Source: Halomonas fontilapidosi
GTDB lineage: Bacteria; Pseudomonadota; Gammaproteobacteria; Pseudomonadales; Halomonadaceae
DNA length: 64,000 bases
NCBI RefSeq assembly: GCF_014192285.1
Contig: NZ_JACHXQ010000008.1
Span: 1-64,000, forward strand
Reading direction: 5' to 3'
Of the stretch, positions 11,462 through 24,232 are shown piece after piece. Below the pieces are notes generated by a model. That model saw only the letters and a program-made list of their open reading frames with translations, was not told the origin of the DNA and made no database searches. The position numbers were made by a program, and so were the translations under genes. Position 1 is the first letter of the stretch. Each line of letters starts with the position of its first letter.

Positions 11462-11490
11462 CAGCTCACTCAGGCAGCGTTTTCTGCCGA

Positions 11491-11509
11491 GCGGGGGCAC
11501 TGCCCCCGC
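11491..11509 (+). terminator. GC hairpin before rlmN
   Basis: GCGGGGGC and GCCCCCGC form an 8-bp stem with a 3-nt loop, 31 bp before the rlmN start. There is no T-run after it, so it may be a leader hairpin rather than a true terminator. Confidence 0.35.
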
Positions 11510-11540
11510 CACCCCCACTGCCCACGACGCGCTGATCGCC

Positions 11541-12668
11541 ATGACCGCCACCACTGCTCCCCGTCTCACCAACCTGCTCGGCATGACCCGCGAGGAGATG
11601 GAAGCCTTCTTCCTCTCCATCGGCGAGAAGAAGTTCCGCGCCGCCCAGGTAATGAAGTGGATTCATATCGAGGGCTGCGATGACTTCGCGGCCATGACCA
11701 ACCTCTCCAAGGCGCTGCGTACGCGCCTGGCCGAGGTCGCCGAAATTCGCGGCCCGGGCGTGGTCTACGAGGGAAGCTCCAGCGACGGCACGCGCAAGTG
11801 GGTGCTCGAGGTGGAGGACGGCAGCTATGTGGAGACGGTGCTGATTCCCGCCGACAACGGCAAACGTCGCACGCTGTGCGTCTCCTCCCAGGTCGGCTGC
11901 TCGCTGGACTGCAGCTTCTGCTCCACCGGCAAGCAGGGCTTCCAGCGCAACCTCACCGCCGCCGAGATCATCGGCCAGGTGTGGGTCGCCCAGCGCAGTG
12001 TGGGCCCGCGCCGCGACACCGCCAATCGCCCCGTCACCAACGTGGTGATGATGGGCATGGGCGAGCCGTTGCTGAACTATGACAACGTCGTGCCGGCCAT
12101 GAAGCTGATGCTCGACGACGACGGCTATGGCCTCTCCAAGCGCCGCGTCACGCTTTCCACCTCCGGCGTGGTACCGATGCTCGACAGGCTCGGCGACGAG
12201 CTCGACGTGAGCCTGGCCATTTCGCTGCATGCTGCCAATGACGAGCTGCGCAACGAGCTGGTGCCGCTCAACCGCAAGTACAACATCCGTAGCCTGCTCG
12301 ATGCCTGCCACCGCTACCTGGCCAAGTGCCACGACACGCGCATGGTGACCATCGAGTACACGGTGATCAAGGACGTCAATGATCAGCAGGAGCACGCCGA
12401 GCAGCTCGCCACCCTGCTCGAGGAACTGCCATGCAAGATCAACCTGATCCCGTTCAACCCCTTCCCGCACTCGGGCTATGAGAAGCCCTCACGCAATCAG
12501 CTAATGCGCTTCCAGCAATGGCTCTATGAGCTGGGCTACACGGCGCCGATCCGCACCACCCGCGGTGACGACATCGATGCCGCTTGCGGTCAGCTGGTGG
12601 GCCGCGTCAAGGACCGCACCAAGCGCCACGCGCGCTATATCCAGTCTATCCAGATCGACGCCGACTGA
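11541..12668 (+). CDS. rlmN: 23S rRNA / tRNA adenine-C2 methyltransferase RlmN
   Basis: 375 aa radical-SAM enzyme that methylates C2 of A2503 in 23S rRNA and A37 in a set of tRNAs. The [4Fe-4S] cysteines are Cys120, Cys124 and Cys127 (GCSLDCSFC). A further conserved cysteine near the C-terminus (in [10 protein letters not shown]) is the methyl-carrying residue in the family. It heads the conserved rlmN-pilW-rodZ-ispG-hisS-yfgM-bamB-der block. Confidence 0.96.
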   Translation: MTATTAPRLTNLLGMTREEMEAFFLSIGEKKFRAAQVMKWIHIEGCDDFAAMTNLSKALRTRLAEVAEIRGPGVVYEGSSSDGTRKWVLEVEDGSYVETVLIPADNGKRRTLCVSSQVGCSLDCSFCSTGKQGFQRNLTAAEIIGQVWVAQRSVGPRRDTANRPVTNVVMMGMGEPLLNYDNVVPAMKLMLDDDGYGLSKRRVTLSTSGVVPMLDRLGDELDVSLAISLHAANDELRNELVPLNRKYNIRSLLDACHRYLAKCHDTRMVTIEYTVIKDVNDQQEHAEQLATLLEELPCKINLIPFNPFPHSGYEKPSRNQLMRFQQWLYELGYTAPIRTTRGDDIDAACGQLVGRVKDRTKRHARYIQSIQIDAD

Positions 12669-12788
12669 GCCGGGGCCACCTTGACTTCAACCGGGCGCGG
12701 CGCTTTGATGGACGGGCCTTTTTTCACTATCGGCCGCGAACCGAGAACCGCGCGGCCGTGGGTTTCGTGCCCACCCGGAGGGGATGCC

Positions 12789-13517
12789 ATGAATCGTCGC
12801 CCGCGCTTGATCAGCCTGAGGCAGTTACCCGCTGCCACCGTGCTGCTGGGGGCGCTCTGGCTGGCCGGCTGCGCGACCCAGACCAACCTGCCGGGAAGCA
12901 GCGACAGTGATGCCGCCGAGGCTTATACGCGTCTCGGCGTCGCCTATCTGGAACGCGACAACCTGCCGCGCGCCATGAATGCCCTCGACCGCGCACTGGA
13001 GATCGACCCCAGTGACGCCGAGGCTCTGCAGGCGATGGCCATGGTCCACCAGCGCCAGGGCGAGTCCAGGCTCGCCGACGAGACCTTCCAGCGCGCCATC
13101 GACAACGCCCCCGCGTTCACCCGGGCACGTAACAACTACGCTGCATTCCTGTATGATCGTGGCCGTCTGAGAGAGGCCTGCGAGCAGCTCGAAGAGGCTT
13201 CCCGCGATACCCAGTACGACAACCGGGCGCAGCTGTTTGCCAACCTCGGCCAGTGCCGACTCGAGATGGGCGATATCGACGCCGCTCGCGAGAGCCTGAG
13301 TCGCGCCCAGGCCATGGCCCCGCGCCGTCCGCGCAGCTACCTGCTGCTGGCCGAGCTCGAGTATGCCCAGGGCAACCTCGGACGCGCCGAGCAGCAGATC
13401 GAGACTTACATGCGCCTGGCCGGCCCGCAGGCCGAGGCCCTGCGGCTGGCCCGCGACATTGCCCGAGATCGCGGCGACCCGGCCACTGCCAGCTTTTACG
13501 CCGATCAGCTGGAGTGA
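12789..13517 (+). CDS. pilW: Type IV pilus biogenesis/stability lipoprotein PilW (PilF)
   Basis: 242 aa. The lipoprotein signal ends in LAGC with the lipid-bearing cysteine at residue 28. About six tetratricopeptide repeats follow (AYTRLGVAYLERDN..., AMNALDRALEIDP..., YLLLAELEYAQGN...). In Pseudomonas this protein helps the PilQ secretin assemble. No pilus genes are nearby, but the position between rlmN and rodZ is the standard one. The start is the ATG directly before the signal peptide; an upstream in-frame ATG would place 36 odd residues before it. Confidence 0.88.
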   Translation: MNRRPRLISLRQLPAATVLLGALWLAGCATQTNLPGSSDSDAAEAYTRLGVAYLERDNLPRAMNALDRALEIDPSDAEALQAMAMVHQRQGESRLADETFQRAIDNAPAFTRARNNYAAFLYDRGRLREACEQLEEASRDTQYDNRAQLFANLGQCRLEMGDIDAARESLSRAQAMAPRRPRSYLLLAELEYAQGNLGRAEQQIETYMRLAGPQAEALRLARDIARDRGDPATASFYADQLE

Positions 13518-13565
13518 TTCCGTGCCGGGCCCCGACCACCGTTTTCTGACGAAGGATGCTCAGTT

Positions 13566-14579
13566 ATGAGCGACATTCACACCGATGATGCCGCCGAGAC
13601 CGCGCCACGCCAGGCCTCCCCGGGCGAGATGCTGCGTCACGAGCGCGAGGCACAGGGCCTCGACCGCGAAGAGGTCGCCGCCGCCCTGAACCTGCGTCCG
13701 GCGGTAATCCAGGGACTGGAGAACGACAGCTACGAAGAAGTGCCGGTGCCAGCCTATCGCCGCGGCTACCTACGCAGCTATGCCAACCTGCTCGGCATCG
13801 AAGATGGTCCCGTGCTGCAGGCCTACAAGGCGCGCTTCGGCAGCCAGGAGAACGAACACCGCGTCACCCCCGTCCAGGTCACTCGGCCGCCGTCGCGCCT
13901 CGGCGCCTGGCTGTTCCGCCTGGTCACCGTGCTGGTGATCGCCGGCCTTATCGGCCTGACGCTGATGTGGTGGCAAAGCCGGGGCGGCAGCCAGCCCCCC
14001 TCCCCAGGCGACAGCGGGCCGGTATCGGTGGACAGCCTGGATGGCAGCACCACCATCACCGAGGACGGCAGCAGCAACGACACCGCGCTGCCTCCGCTGC
14101 CTGAAGAGGAGAGCGACCTCGGCCTGGTCGAGGACGCCCCCGGCGATGAGGCGACGGGCGATGAGGCCCCGCAACCGCCTGCCGACAGCGCCGACGAGCC
14201 GACGCCTGGCGAGGACGAGAGCGTCGCCGACGACCTGGCGTCCAGCGACGGCGAAGCGGCCACAGAAGTCGCACCCGATACAGCTGAAGAGGCCGCTGCC
14301 GAGACCGAGCAGACCGCCGAGGCACAGGCCCGCGATGCGCGGGTGCTAGAGCTGACCTTCAACGAGCAGTCCTGGACCGAGATCTTCGATGCCAGCAACC
14401 AGCGTATCTTTGTCGGCCTCCAGGAACCCGGCACCACGGCACGCGTCGAAGGCGAACCGCCGTTCCGCCTGACCGTGGGCAACGCCACCGGCGTCGAGCT
14501 GAGATGGGCCGGCGAGAGCGTGGACCTCACGGCTCGCGCCGGTGCCAACAACGTCGCCCGCTTCACCCTGGGAGAATGA
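13566..14579 (+). CDS. rodZ: Cell shape protein RodZ
   Basis: 337 aa. A cytoplasmic helix-turn-helix domain (about residues 20-90) binds MreB. One membrane helix (about 117-135) follows, then a periplasmic linker and a C-terminal beta domain (about 258-335, ending [10 protein letters not shown]). The linker at residues 141-255 holds 33 Asp/Glu and no Lys or Arg, fitting a protein exposed to a salty exterior. RodZ links the MreB filament to the wall-synthesis machinery. It is 11 bp before ispG. Confidence 0.93.
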   Translation: MSDIHTDDAAETAPRQASPGEMLRHEREAQGLDREEVAAALNLRPAVIQGLENDSYEEVPVPAYRRGYLRSYANLLGIEDGPVLQAYKARFGSQENEHRVTPVQVTRPPSRLGAWLFRLVTVLVIAGLIGLTLMWWQSRGGSQPPSPGDSGPVSVDSLDGSTTITEDGSSNDTALPPLPEEESDLGLVEDAPGDEATGDEAPQPPADSADEPTPGEDESVADDLASSDGEAATEVAPDTAEEAAAETEQTAEAQARDARVLELTFNEQSWTEIFDASNQRIFVGLQEPGTTARVEGEPPFRLTVGNATGVELRWAGESVDLTARAGANNVARFTLGE

Positions 14580-14589
14580 TTCCGTCATC

Positions 14590-15705
14590 ATGCACGCACA
14601 ATCCCCCATCGTTCGCCGCACGTCACGCCAGATCCATGTCGGCAGGGTGCCGGTCGGGGGCGATGCCCCCATCTCCGTCCAGAGCATGACCAACACCGAT
14701 ACCCTGGACGTGGCCGCCACCGTGGCGCAGATCCGCCAGCTCGAGGCGGCCGGCGCCGACATCGTGCGCGTCTCGGTCCCCGACATGGACGCTGCCGAGG
14801 CCTTCGGCCGCATCAAGCGCGAGGTCGAGGTTCCGCTGGTCGCCGACATCCACTTCGACTACAAGATCGCCCTGCGCGTCGCCGAGCTCGGCGTCGACTG
14901 CCTGCGCATCAACCCCGGCAACATCGGCAAGGAGGAGCGCGTCCGGGCGGTCGTCTCGGCCGCGCGCGACAATGGCATTCCGATCCGCATCGGCGTCAAT
15001 GCCGGCTCGCTGGAGAAGGACCTGCAGAAGAAGTACGGCGAGCCCACGCCCGCCGCGCTGGTCGAGTCCGCCATGCGCCATATCGACCACCTCGACCGCC
15101 TGGACTTTCCCGACTTCAAGGTCAGCGTCAAGGCCTCCGACGTCTTCATGGCAGTGGCCGCCTACCGCGATCTGGCCACGCGCATCGAGCAGCCGCTGCA
15201 CCTGGGGATCACCGAGGCCGGTGGGCTGCGCTCGGGCACCGTCAAGTCCTCGATTGGCCTGGGCATGCTGCTGATGGACGGCATCGGCGACACCATCCGC
15301 GTATCGCTCGCCGCCGACCCGGTCGAGGAGATCAAGGTCGGCTACGACATGCTCAAGAGCCTGCGCCTGCGCAGCAAGGGCATCAACTTCATCGCCTGCC
15401 CGAGCTGCTCGCGCCAGAACTTCGACGTCATCGGCACCATGAACGCCCTCGAGGAGCGCCTGGAGGACGTCATGACGCCACTGGACGTTTCGGTGATCGG
15501 CTGCGTGGTCAACGGCCCGGGCGAGGCGAAGGAGAGCGATATCGGCCTCACCGGCGGCAGCCCCGCCAACCTCGTCTACATCGACGGCAAACCGGCGAGC
15601 AAGCTGCGCAACGACCACCTGGTGGACGACCTGGAGCGGCTGATCCGCGACAAGGTTCGGGAAAAGCAGCAGGCCGAACAGGATGTGATCGCCCGGGACG
15701 CCTGA
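14590..15705 (+). CDS. ispG: 4-hydroxy-3-methylbut-2-enyl diphosphate synthase IspG
   Basis: 371 aa, usual length. This [4Fe-4S] enzyme converts MEcPP to HMBPP in the non-mevalonate isoprenoid pathway. The cluster cysteines are in [10 protein letters not shown] and [10 protein letters not shown], and the barrel begins with [11 protein letters not shown]. The ATG at 14590 ([15 protein letters not shown]) matches the usual N-terminus. As an Fe-S enzyme it depends on the cluster-assembly system discussed for the isc genes. Confidence 0.97.
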   Translation: MHAQSPIVRRTSRQIHVGRVPVGGDAPISVQSMTNTDTLDVAATVAQIRQLEAAGADIVRVSVPDMDAAEAFGRIKREVEVPLVADIHFDYKIALRVAELGVDCLRINPGNIGKEERVRAVVSAARDNGIPIRIGVNAGSLEKDLQKKYGEPTPAALVESAMRHIDHLDRLDFPDFKVSVKASDVFMAVAAYRDLATRIEQPLHLGITEAGGLRSGTVKSSIGLGMLLMDGIGDTIRVSLAADPVEEIKVGYDMLKSLRLRSKGINFIACPSCSRQNFDVIGTMNALEERLEDVMTPLDVSVIGCVVNGPGEAKESDIGLTGGSPANLVYIDGKPASKLRNDHLVDDLERLIRDKVREKQQAEQDVIARDA

Positions 15706-15744
15706 TCCAGGGGTGGCCTCCGGCGAGCAGACAAGGAGCAAGCA

Positions 15745-17073
15745 TTGAGCACGTCCCAAGCGAGTCGCGACGCGACAAGCCAGAAGAAGATCCAGGCCAT
15801 CCGCGGCATGAACGATCTGCTGCCGGAGCAGTCGGTGCTGTGGCAGTATGTCGAGCGTCAGATCCAGGCGCTGATGCGGCGCTACGGCTATGCCGAGATC
15901 CGCACGCCGATCGTCGAGCAGACCGCGCTCTTCAAGCGCTCCATCGGCGAGGTCACCGATATCGTCGAGAAGGAGATGTACACCTTCGATGATCGCAACG
16001 GTGACAGCCTGACCCTGCGCCCCGAGGGCACGGCAAGCTGCGTGCGCGCCGCCATGGAGCATGGTCTGCTCCACAACCAGACGCAGCGGCTGTGGTATCA
16101 GGGCCCGATGTTTCGCCACGAACGTCCGCAGAAGGGTCGCTACCGCCAGTTCCACCAGGTCGGGGTGGAGGCCTTTGGCCTCGAGGGTCCGGACATCGAC
16201 GCCGAACTGATTCTGCTCTCGGCGCGCCTCTGGAAGCAGCTCGGCCTGTTCGACCAGGTCACCCTGGAACTCAACTCGCTGGGCTCACCGCAAGCCCGTG
16301 CCGCCTACCGCGACACGCTGGTTCGCTACTTCGAGGCGCACCATGAGGTCCTTGACGAGGATTCCCGCCGGCGGCTGTCCACCAACCCGCTGCGCATCCT
16401 CGACTCCAAGAACCCGGCCATGGCCGACATGCTGGCCGATGCGCCGCGCCTGATGGATCACCTGGACGCCGAGTCGAAGGCGCACTTCGAGCGGCTCACC
16501 GCCATGCTCGACGCCGCCGGCATCAGCTACGTGATCAATCCGCGCCTGGTTCGCGGCCTGGACTATTACTCGCGCACCGTCTTCGAGTGGACCACCACGG
16601 CCCTGGGCAGCCAGGGCACCGTCTGTGCCGGCGGCCGTTTCGATGGCCTGGTCGAGCAGCTGGGCGGCAAGCCGGTGCCGGCGGTGGGCTTCGCCATGGG
16701 CATCGAGCGCCTTATCCTGCTGCTCGACACGCTGGACCTGATTCCCGAGGCGGCCCGTGGTGAACTGGACGTCTATCTGCTGCCGATGAGCGATGCCACC
16801 GAGCCTGCTGCCCTGCTGCTCGCTGAGCGCCTGCGCGAGGCGCTCCCCGCGCTGCACCTGCAGCTGCATTGCGGCGGCGGCAGCTTCAAGAGCCGGATGA
16901 AGAAAGCCGACCGCAGCGGTGCCCGCCTGGCCCTGCTGCTGGGCGAGGACGAGCTCGCCGAGGGCAGCGTGACCCTGAAATTCCTTCGCGAGGAGCGCGA
17001 ACAGCAGCGCGTCCCCCAGACGGGGCTCGCCGACACCCTGACATCCCTGCTGACAGGCGAATCCTTCGCCTGA
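15745..17073 (+). CDS. hisS: Histidyl-tRNA synthetase
   Basis: 442 aa class II synthetase. The motifs [11 protein letters not shown] (motif 2 region), [29 protein letters not shown] and [10 protein letters not shown] (motif 3) are all present. The start is a TTG preceded by AAGGAG at 15733-15738; the next ATG would cut into the conserved IRGMNDLLP block, so TTG is preferred. It sits 39 bp after ispG. Confidence 0.96.
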   Translation: MSTSQASRDATSQKKIQAIRGMNDLLPEQSVLWQYVERQIQALMRRYGYAEIRTPIVEQTALFKRSIGEVTDIVEKEMYTFDDRNGDSLTLRPEGTASCVRAAMEHGLLHNQTQRLWYQGPMFRHERPQKGRYRQFHQVGVEAFGLEGPDIDAELILLSARLWKQLGLFDQVTLELNSLGSPQARAAYRDTLVRYFEAHHEVLDEDSRRRLSTNPLRILDSKNPAMADMLADAPRLMDHLDAESKAHFERLTAMLDAAGISYVINPRLVRGLDYYSRTVFEWTTTALGSQGTVCAGGRFDGLVEQLGGKPVPAVGFAMGIERLILLLDTLDLIPEAARGELDVYLLPMSDATEPAALLLAERLREALPALHLQLHCGGGSFKSRMKKADRSGARLALLLGEDELAEGSVTLKFLREEREQQRVPQTGLADTLTSLLTGESFA

Positions 17074-17100
17074 CGGACACCGCGTGAGAGGAGACCGCCC

Positions 17101-17757
17101 GTGGCGGAGCTGAGAACTGAGGAAGAACAGCTGGAAGCCATCAAGCGCTGGTGGAAGGAGAACGGCACCTCGCTGATCGCTGGCGTGGCGATCGCCGCCG
17201 CCGGCGTGTTCGGCTGGAATACCTGGCAGGACTACCAGGCGAACAAGGCCGAGGCCGCCTCGATGCGCTACCAGCAGTTGCTGGACCTCACTGGCCAGGA
17301 CAACTCGAACGAGCAGGCCCGACAGCGCGCCACCGAGCTGGTCGGCGAGATCACCGACGAGCATGGCCAGACCCTCTATGCCGACCTGGCACGGCTACTC
17401 GATGCCCGCCTGGCCGTCGAGGCCGGCGACCGGAGCCGGGCCCGCTCCGCGCTCGAAGCAGTCATCGAGGACAGCGAACGCGATTACCTCGAGGGCCTGG
17501 CGCGCCTGCGCCTGGCCCGCCTGCAGCTTGCCGAGGGCAGTGCCGAGACGGCCCTGACGACCCTGGAAGGCGTGCCCGAGGCCCTGGCCGCCCAGCGCGC
17601 CAACGTCCGCGGCAATGCTCAGCATGCCCTGGGACGCGATGCCCAGGCCCGCGATGCCTGGCGCGAGGCCCTGGCCCTTGCCGATCAACGTGACCAGCCG
17701 CTGTACGGCGTCCAGCTCAAGCTGGACGATCTCGGTGCCGAGGAGGCCACCCTATGA
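17101..17757 (+). CDS. yfgM: Periplasmic chaperone/ancillary Sec protein YfgM
   Basis: 218 aa. One N-terminal membrane helix (about residues 24-41) is followed by a TPR-like periplasmic domain (tetratricopeptide_9 / YfgM family). In E. coli it partners PpiD at SecYEG and affects the Rcs response. It starts with GTG after GAGAGGAG. Its stop overlaps the bamB start (ATGA), which indicates translational coupling. Confidence 0.9.
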   Translation: MAELRTEEEQLEAIKRWWKENGTSLIAGVAIAAAGVFGWNTWQDYQANKAEAASMRYQQLLDLTGQDNSNEQARQRATELVGEITDEHGQTLYADLARLLDARLAVEAGDRSRARSALEAVIEDSERDYLEGLARLRLARLQLAEGSAETALTTLEGVPEALAAQRANVRGNAQHALGRDAQARDAWREALALADQRDQPLYGVQLKLDDLGAEEATL

Positions 17758-18902
17758 GACCCACCCTGCTGATTGCCGCCACCACCGCTCTGGCCCTGCT
17801 GGCCGGCTGCGCCGGCAAGGTCGAGCCCGAATATACGCCGCGCGAACTGCAGTCGCTGGAGGCCACCACCGAGCTGGAGACCCTGTGGCGCGAGCGCGTC
17901 GGCGACGGGCTGGGTGATGCCGGCTACCCGGTGGCGCCAACCCAGGACGGTGACACCCTGTTCGCCGCCGATGGCCGTGGCCTGGTGGAGGCTCTCGATG
18001 CCGACAGCGGCGAGAGCCGCTGGGACGTGGAGCTCGACACGCCGGTCTCCAGCGGCCTGACCGCCGTGGCCGGCAGCCTCTTCCTGGCCACCCGCAACGG
18101 CGAGATCCTCTCCCTGGACCAGGCCGACGGCGAGATCCAGTGGCGGGCGCGGGTCACCAGCGAGGTGCTGGCCGCGCCGCAGGCCAACCAGCAGCTGCTG
18201 GTGGTCCAGGCCGTCGACGGCAGCGTCACGGCCCTGGATCGCCAGAGTGGCGACGAGCGCTGGGTCTACAGCGGGCCGCGCCCCTCGCTGACCCTGCGCG
18301 GCACCGGCACGCCCACGGTGATCGATCCGGTGACCTTCGCCGGCTTTGCCAACGGCCGCCTGGTGACGCTGGACAACCGCAGTGGCCAGCCGCTCTGGGA
18401 GCGTCGCATCGCCATTCCCGAGGGGCGCAGCGAGATCGAGCGCCTGGTCGATCTGGCCGGTCAGCCGGTCCTCACCCAGGACGGCCGCCTCTTCGTCACC
18501 AGCTACAACGGCCGCCTGGCGGCCCTCGATGCCCCCTCCGGTGAGGTGCAGTGGTCACGAGAGCTCTCCAGCTACCACACCCCGATCCTGGTGGGGGACT
18601 ACCTGTTCGTGGTCGACGAGGCCAGCCACGTCATCGCCGTGGATGCCGGGTCCGGCAACGAGATCTGGCGCAACGAGGCCCTCGAAGGGCGCTCGCTCAC
18701 CGCGCCGGCCTTTGCCACCGACCACCTGGTGGTGGGCGATGTCGAGGGCTACCTGCACCTGATCGATGCCCGCGCGGGCGAGATCGTCGGCCGTACCCGC
18801 GTCGATGGCTCGGGCATCGGCGTGCGGCCGCTGACCGACCGCCGGCGCATCTACGCGCTGGCCAACGACGGCACCCTGGAAGCGCTGGAGCTTCGTCAAT
18901 GA
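17754..18902 (+). CDS. bamB: Outer membrane assembly lipoprotein BamB
   Basis: 382 aa. The signal peptide ends in LLAGC with the lipidated cysteine at residue 19. The remainder is an eight-bladed PQQ-like beta-propeller (repeats such as [44 protein letters not shown]). BamB is a scaffold of the BAM complex that folds outer-membrane proteins. It overlaps yfgM by 4 bp and der by 4 bp. Confidence 0.95.
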   Translation: MRPTLLIAATTALALLAGCAGKVEPEYTPRELQSLEATTELETLWRERVGDGLGDAGYPVAPTQDGDTLFAADGRGLVEALDADSGESRWDVELDTPVSSGLTAVAGSLFLATRNGEILSLDQADGEIQWRARVTSEVLAAPQANQQLLVVQAVDGSVTALDRQSGDERWVYSGPRPSLTLRGTGTPTVIDPVTFAGFANGRLVTLDNRSGQPLWERRIAIPEGRSEIERLVDLAGQPVLTQDGRLFVTSYNGRLAALDAPSGEVQWSRELSSYHTPILVGDYLFVVDEASHVIAVDAGSGNEIWRNEALEGRSLTAPAFATDHLVVGDVEGYLHLIDARAGEIVGRTRVDGSGIGVRPLTDRRRIYALANDGTLEALELRQ

Positions 18903-20302
18903 CGCCGGTGATCGCCCTGGTCGGCCGCCCCAACGTCGGCAAGTCGACGCTCTTCAACCGCCTGACGCGCTCGCGGGACGCCCTGGTGGCGGATTTCCCG
19001 GGACTGACCCGCGACCGCAAGTACGGCAACGGCATGCTCGGTGACAAGGCCTACACCGTGATCGATACCGGCGGCATCAGCGGTGACGAGGAGGGTATCG
19101 ATGCGGCCATGGCCGAGCAGTCGCTGGTCGCCATCGATGAGGCCGATATCGTGCTGTTCCTGGTCGATGCCCGCGCCGGGCTGAACGTCGCCGACGAGGC
19201 CATCGCCAACCACCTGCGGGTCAACCAGAAGAAGACCTGGCTGGTGGTCAACAAGGTCGACGGCCTGGAAGAGCACAGCGCCATGGCCGACTTCTGGCAG
19301 TTGGGGCTCGGCGACCCGCACCCCGTTGCCGCGGCCCATGGTCGCAACGTGACCGCGCTGATCGAGGAGGTGCTCGAGCCCTTCCCCGCGCGCGACGAGA
19401 GCATTCCCGCGGACACAGGCACCAAGGGCATCCGCATCGGCGTGATCGGTCGCCCCAACGTGGGCAAGTCAACCCTGGTGAACCGCCTGCTCGGCGAGGA
19501 GCGGGTGGTGGTCTTCGACGAGGCCGGCACCACCCGCGACGCCATCGAGATCCCCTTCGAGCGGCGCGGCAAGCCCTATGTGCTGGTCGACACCGCCGGG
19601 GTCAGGCGGCGCAAGAATGTCCGCGAGGTGGCCGAGAAGTTCTCGATCATCAAGACCCTGGAGGCGATCAAGGAGTGCCACGTGGCCATCGTGGTGCTGG
19701 ATGCCCGCAGCGGCCTGGTGGAGCAGGACCTGCACCTGCTGGACTACGTGCTGACCAGCGGGCGTGCCCTGGTGCTGGCGGTCAACAAGTGGGACGGCCT
19801 GGAGCATGAGGCCAAGGAGTCGATGCGCGCCGAGATCAAGCGCCGCCTGGGCTTTGCCGACTATGCCGACCTGCACTTTATCTCGGCGCTGCACGGCACC
19901 GGCGTGGGGGATCTTTACCCGTCGCTGGAGCGCGCCTTCGCCTCGGCCAACGCCCACTGGTCCACCAATCGACTGACCACCATCCTCCAGGATGCCGTGG
20001 AGGCCCATCAGCCGCCGCTGGTGCGTGGGCGACGCATCAAGCTGCGCATGGCCCACCAAGGCGGCAGCAATCCGCCGATCATCGTGGTCCACGGCAACCA
20101 GACCGGCTCGCTGCCCGAGGCTTACAAGCGCTACCTGACCAACACCTTCCGCAAGGTGCTCAAGGTGCGCGGCACGCCGATGCGCTTCGAGTTCCGCTCG
20201 GGGGAGAACCCCTACGACCAGCTGGCCGGCGCCAGCGATCGCGAAAAGGCCAAGAAGCGCGAGCTGGGCCGCACCAAGGAAGCGCGCAAGAGCCGCCGCT
20301 AG
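18899..20302 (+). CDS. der: Ribosome-assembly GTPase Der (EngA)
   Basis: 467 aa with two tandem G domains ([11 protein letters not shown] near residue 9 and [12 protein letters not shown] near 183) and a C-terminal KH-like domain ending in a basic tail. It is essential for 50S subunit maturation. The ATG overlaps the bamB TGA. The reading frame is open far upstream, but only this start gives the family N-terminus [12 protein letters not shown]. Confidence 0.96.
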   Translation: MTPVIALVGRPNVGKSTLFNRLTRSRDALVADFPGLTRDRKYGNGMLGDKAYTVIDTGGISGDEEGIDAAMAEQSLVAIDEADIVLFLVDARAGLNVADEAIANHLRVNQKKTWLVVNKVDGLEEHSAMADFWQLGLGDPHPVAAAHGRNVTALIEEVLEPFPARDESIPADTGTKGIRIGVIGRPNVGKSTLVNRLLGEERVVVFDEAGTTRDAIEIPFERRGKPYVLVDTAGVRRRKNVREVAEKFSIIKTLEAIKECHVAIVVLDARSGLVEQDLHLLDYVLTSGRALVLAVNKWDGLEHEAKESMRAEIKRRLGFADYADLHFISALHGTGVGDLYPSLERAFASANAHWSTNRLTTILQDAVEAHQPPLVRGRRIKLRMAHQGGSNPPIIVVHGNQTGSLPEAYKRYLTNTFRKVLKVRGTPMRFEFRSGENPYDQLAGASDREKAKKRELGRTKEARKSRR

Positions 20303-20335
20303 CGTGCTCGTCCCGTCTTGACGGCGCTGCGGTAG

Positions 20336-21202
20336 CTAGCTGCCGTGCAGCCGACGCTTGCCCACCCATTGAGTGGCGAACTGCCAGGCGCCGCGACCGC
20401 TGCGGCCGCCGCGCAGGGTGGCGAAGCGGATCGCCTCCGCTCGCGCTTCGGCGTTCCAGTCCTCGCGATGGCCCAGCTGACTGACCCAATGGCAGCAGGC
20501 CTCGAGGTAGACATCCTGGTTGAAGGGGTGGAAGCCCAGCCACAAGCCAAAGCGGTCGGAGAGCGAGATCTTCTCCTCCACGGCATCGCCGTGATGGAGC
20601 TCGTCGCCTACCAGCCGCGATCCCTCGTTGTCGCTCATCGTCTCCGGTAGCAGGTGGCGACGGTTGGAGGTGGCGTAGAGCAGCACGTTGGGCGGCGGCC
20701 CGGTCAGGGCCCCGTCGAGCACGCTCTTCAGCGCCTTGTAGGCATCGTCGTGTCCCTCGAAGGAGAGGTCATCGCAGTAGACAACGAAGCGCTGACGTTG
20801 GGGGCGCAGCTGCTCCACCAGCATCGGCAGCGCCGAGAGGTCGTGACGATCCACCTGCACCAGGCGCAGCCCCTCATCCGACAGGCTATTGAGCAGCGCA
20901 CGGATCAACGACGACTTGCCACTGCCTCGCGATCCCCATAGCAGGGCATGGTTGGCCGGATGCCCATGCAGGAAGGCACGGGTGTTGTCGACTAGCGCCA
21001 GCTTCTGGCGCTCGATGCCCAGCAGGTCATCAAGCGAAAGAGCATCGCGGGGCGGGACAGGCAGCAGCCGCCCGCCCAGCGCATGGCGCTGCCAGAGGGC
21101 GGCGACATCGCGCTCCCAGTCCACCTCCACCGGCGGAGGCGGCAGCCAGTGTTCGACGTGATCCAGCAGCTTGAGCAAACGACGCGACAGCTCGGCGTCC
21201 AT
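20336..21202 (-). CDS. DUF815 family P-loop ATPase
   Basis: 288 aa. The Walker A motif GSRGSGKSS is at residues 90-98, Walker B-like RFVVYCDDLSF follows, and the DUF815 blocks YATSNRRHLLPE and SLSDRFGLWLGF are present, so it is an AAA+-type ATPase. Function is unknown, though the family is widely conserved. The start is the ATG preceded by GGAGG; an upstream in-frame ATG lacks this. It is convergent with der and divergent from the M48 protease gene. Confidence 0.85.
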   Translation of the reverse strand: MDAELSRRLLKLLDHVEHWLPPPPVEVDWERDVAALWQRHALGGRLLPVPPRDALSLDDLLGIERQKLALVDNTRAFLHGHPANHALLWGSRGSGKSSLIRALLNSLSDEGLRLVQVDRHDLSALPMLVEQLRPQRQRFVVYCDDLSFEGHDDAYKALKSVLDGALTGPPPNVLLYATSNRRHLLPETMSDNEGSRLVGDELHHGDAVEEKISLSDRFGLWLGFHPFNQDVYLEACCHWVSQLGHREDWNAEARAEAIRFATLRGGRSGRGAWQFATQWVGKRRLHGS

Positions 21203-21233
21203 GGGGCTTCCTCCGGGTATCCATGTTTCGCGG

Positions 21234-21261
21234 TTGACCTGATCCACCGTCGGGGTATCTT
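21234..21261 (+). promoter_or_regulatory. Promoter of the M48 protease gene
   Basis: TTGACC and TATCTT are 16 bp apart, 60 bp before the start codon in the divergent gap. It is the best sigma-70 match in that gap. Confidence 0.55.
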
Positions 21262-21321
21262 GTGGCGAACCTCGACGCCCCGTCCAGAGTCTCAGTGATC
21301 TGGAACCGACAGGAGCTCTCC

Positions 21322-22125
21322 ATGCGCTGGACCCATTTGCTCGCCGTTGGCGCCCTGAGCGTCAGCCTCGCCGCCTGTACCACCTCGCCCACCGGACGCT
21401 CGCAGCTGACCCTGATGTCCGACGCGCAGCTCGACCAGATGGGGGCCCGGGCCTTTGCTCAGTATCAGCAGGAGCTGCCGACCGTCGGCGGCGCCCCGCT
21501 GCGCTACGTGCAGTGTGTGACCGAGGCCGTGGTCCGCGCCCTGCCCGAGCGGGAGCGCAACCAGAACTGGCAAGTCAGGGTATTTCAGTCCGAGCAGGCC
21601 AATGCCTTCGCGCTGCCGGGTGGCTACGTGGGCATCAATACCGGCCTGCTCGATATCGCCGAGAATCAGCACCAGCTCGCGGCGGTGATCGGCCATGAGA
21701 TCGCCCATGTGCTGGCCCGTCACGCCAACGAGCGCGCCTCCACTCAGACGGCGACCCAGCTGGGCCTCTCGGTGATCTCCTCCGCCTCCGGCATGCAGGG
21801 CGCCGGCGGCGAGACCATGATGGCGGCGCTGGGCATGGGCGCCCAGTATGGCATCCTGCTGCCCTTCTCGCGGCGTCACGAGAGCGAGGCTGACACCCTG
21901 GGTCTTGACCTGATGGCCGAAGCCGGCTTCGACCCGCGTGCCAGCATTGCCCTATGGAACAACATGGGCGCCGCCGGGAGCGGTGCTCGGCCACCCGCCT
22001 GGATGTCCACCCACCCCAGTCACGGTCAGCGCATCGGCGGCCTGGAAGCGGCCATGGGCAACGCCATGGCCCGCTACGAACGCGCCCGCAACGCCGGCCG
22101 CACGCCCAACTGCCCACGCCCCTGA
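21322..22125 (+). CDS. M48 family metallopeptidase lipoprotein (LoiP/YcaL-like)
   Basis: 267 aa. The lipoprotein signal ends in LAAC with Cys19. The zinc protease motif is HEIAH at residues 125-129, with the third ligand in RRHESEADTLGLDLM. Such proteins are periplasmic, usually outer-membrane-anchored, proteases that remove misfolded proteins; E. coli LoiP and YcaL are relatives. The start is the ATG after AGGAG (21311-21315). A small membrane protein follows 17 bp later, probably in the same transcript. Confidence 0.9.
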   Translation: MRWTHLLAVGALSVSLAACTTSPTGRSQLTLMSDAQLDQMGARAFAQYQQELPTVGGAPLRYVQCVTEAVVRALPERERNQNWQVRVFQSEQANAFALPGGYVGINTGLLDIAENQHQLAAVIGHEIAHVLARHANERASTQTATQLGLSVISSASGMQGAGGETMMAALGMGAQYGILLPFSRRHESEADTLGLDLMAEAGFDPRASIALWNNMGAAGSGARPPAWMSTHPSHGQRIGGLEAAMGNAMARYERARNAGRTPNCPRP

Positions 22126-22142
22126 CGACAGGCTCGATTCGC

Positions 22143-22403
22143 ATGCTGAAACTCGGACTACTGCTGCTGATACTGCCCATCTTGGTGCTGATGGGCGCCT
22201 ACTTCATGGAACTGAGTGACGTCCGCGACTGCCTGCTCGTTCAGGAGGGACACTGGGACTACCGAGCCGGTGTCTGCCGCGACACGGCCCAGCCCTTCGT
22301 GCCCTGGGTCGACCGTCATCCCTGGCTGGTCAACGGTGGCATGCTGACCTCGGTGGCAGGCGTGGCGCTGTGCATGGTGGGGCTGTACGTCAAAAAGCGC
22401 TGA
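22143..22403 (+). CDS. Small two-pass membrane protein, unknown
   Basis: 86 aa, family not recognised. Helices are predicted at about residues 3-22 and 63-83, and the C-terminus VKKR suggests the tail is cytoplasmic. The loop between them, probably periplasmic, has Cys30 and Cys45, which could form a disulfide, plus several Trp. It starts 17 bp after the protease stop with no clear ribosome site. Length, hydrophobic pattern and position support a real gene. Confidence 0.65.
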   Translation: MLKLGLLLLILPILVLMGAYFMELSDVRDCLLVQEGHWDYRAGVCRDTAQPFVPWVDRHPWLVNGGMLTSVAGVALCMVGLYVKKR

Positions 22404-22430
22404 GGGCCACCGGCCGTCGATCACACTTTC

Positions 22431-24232
<1,802 letters not shown>

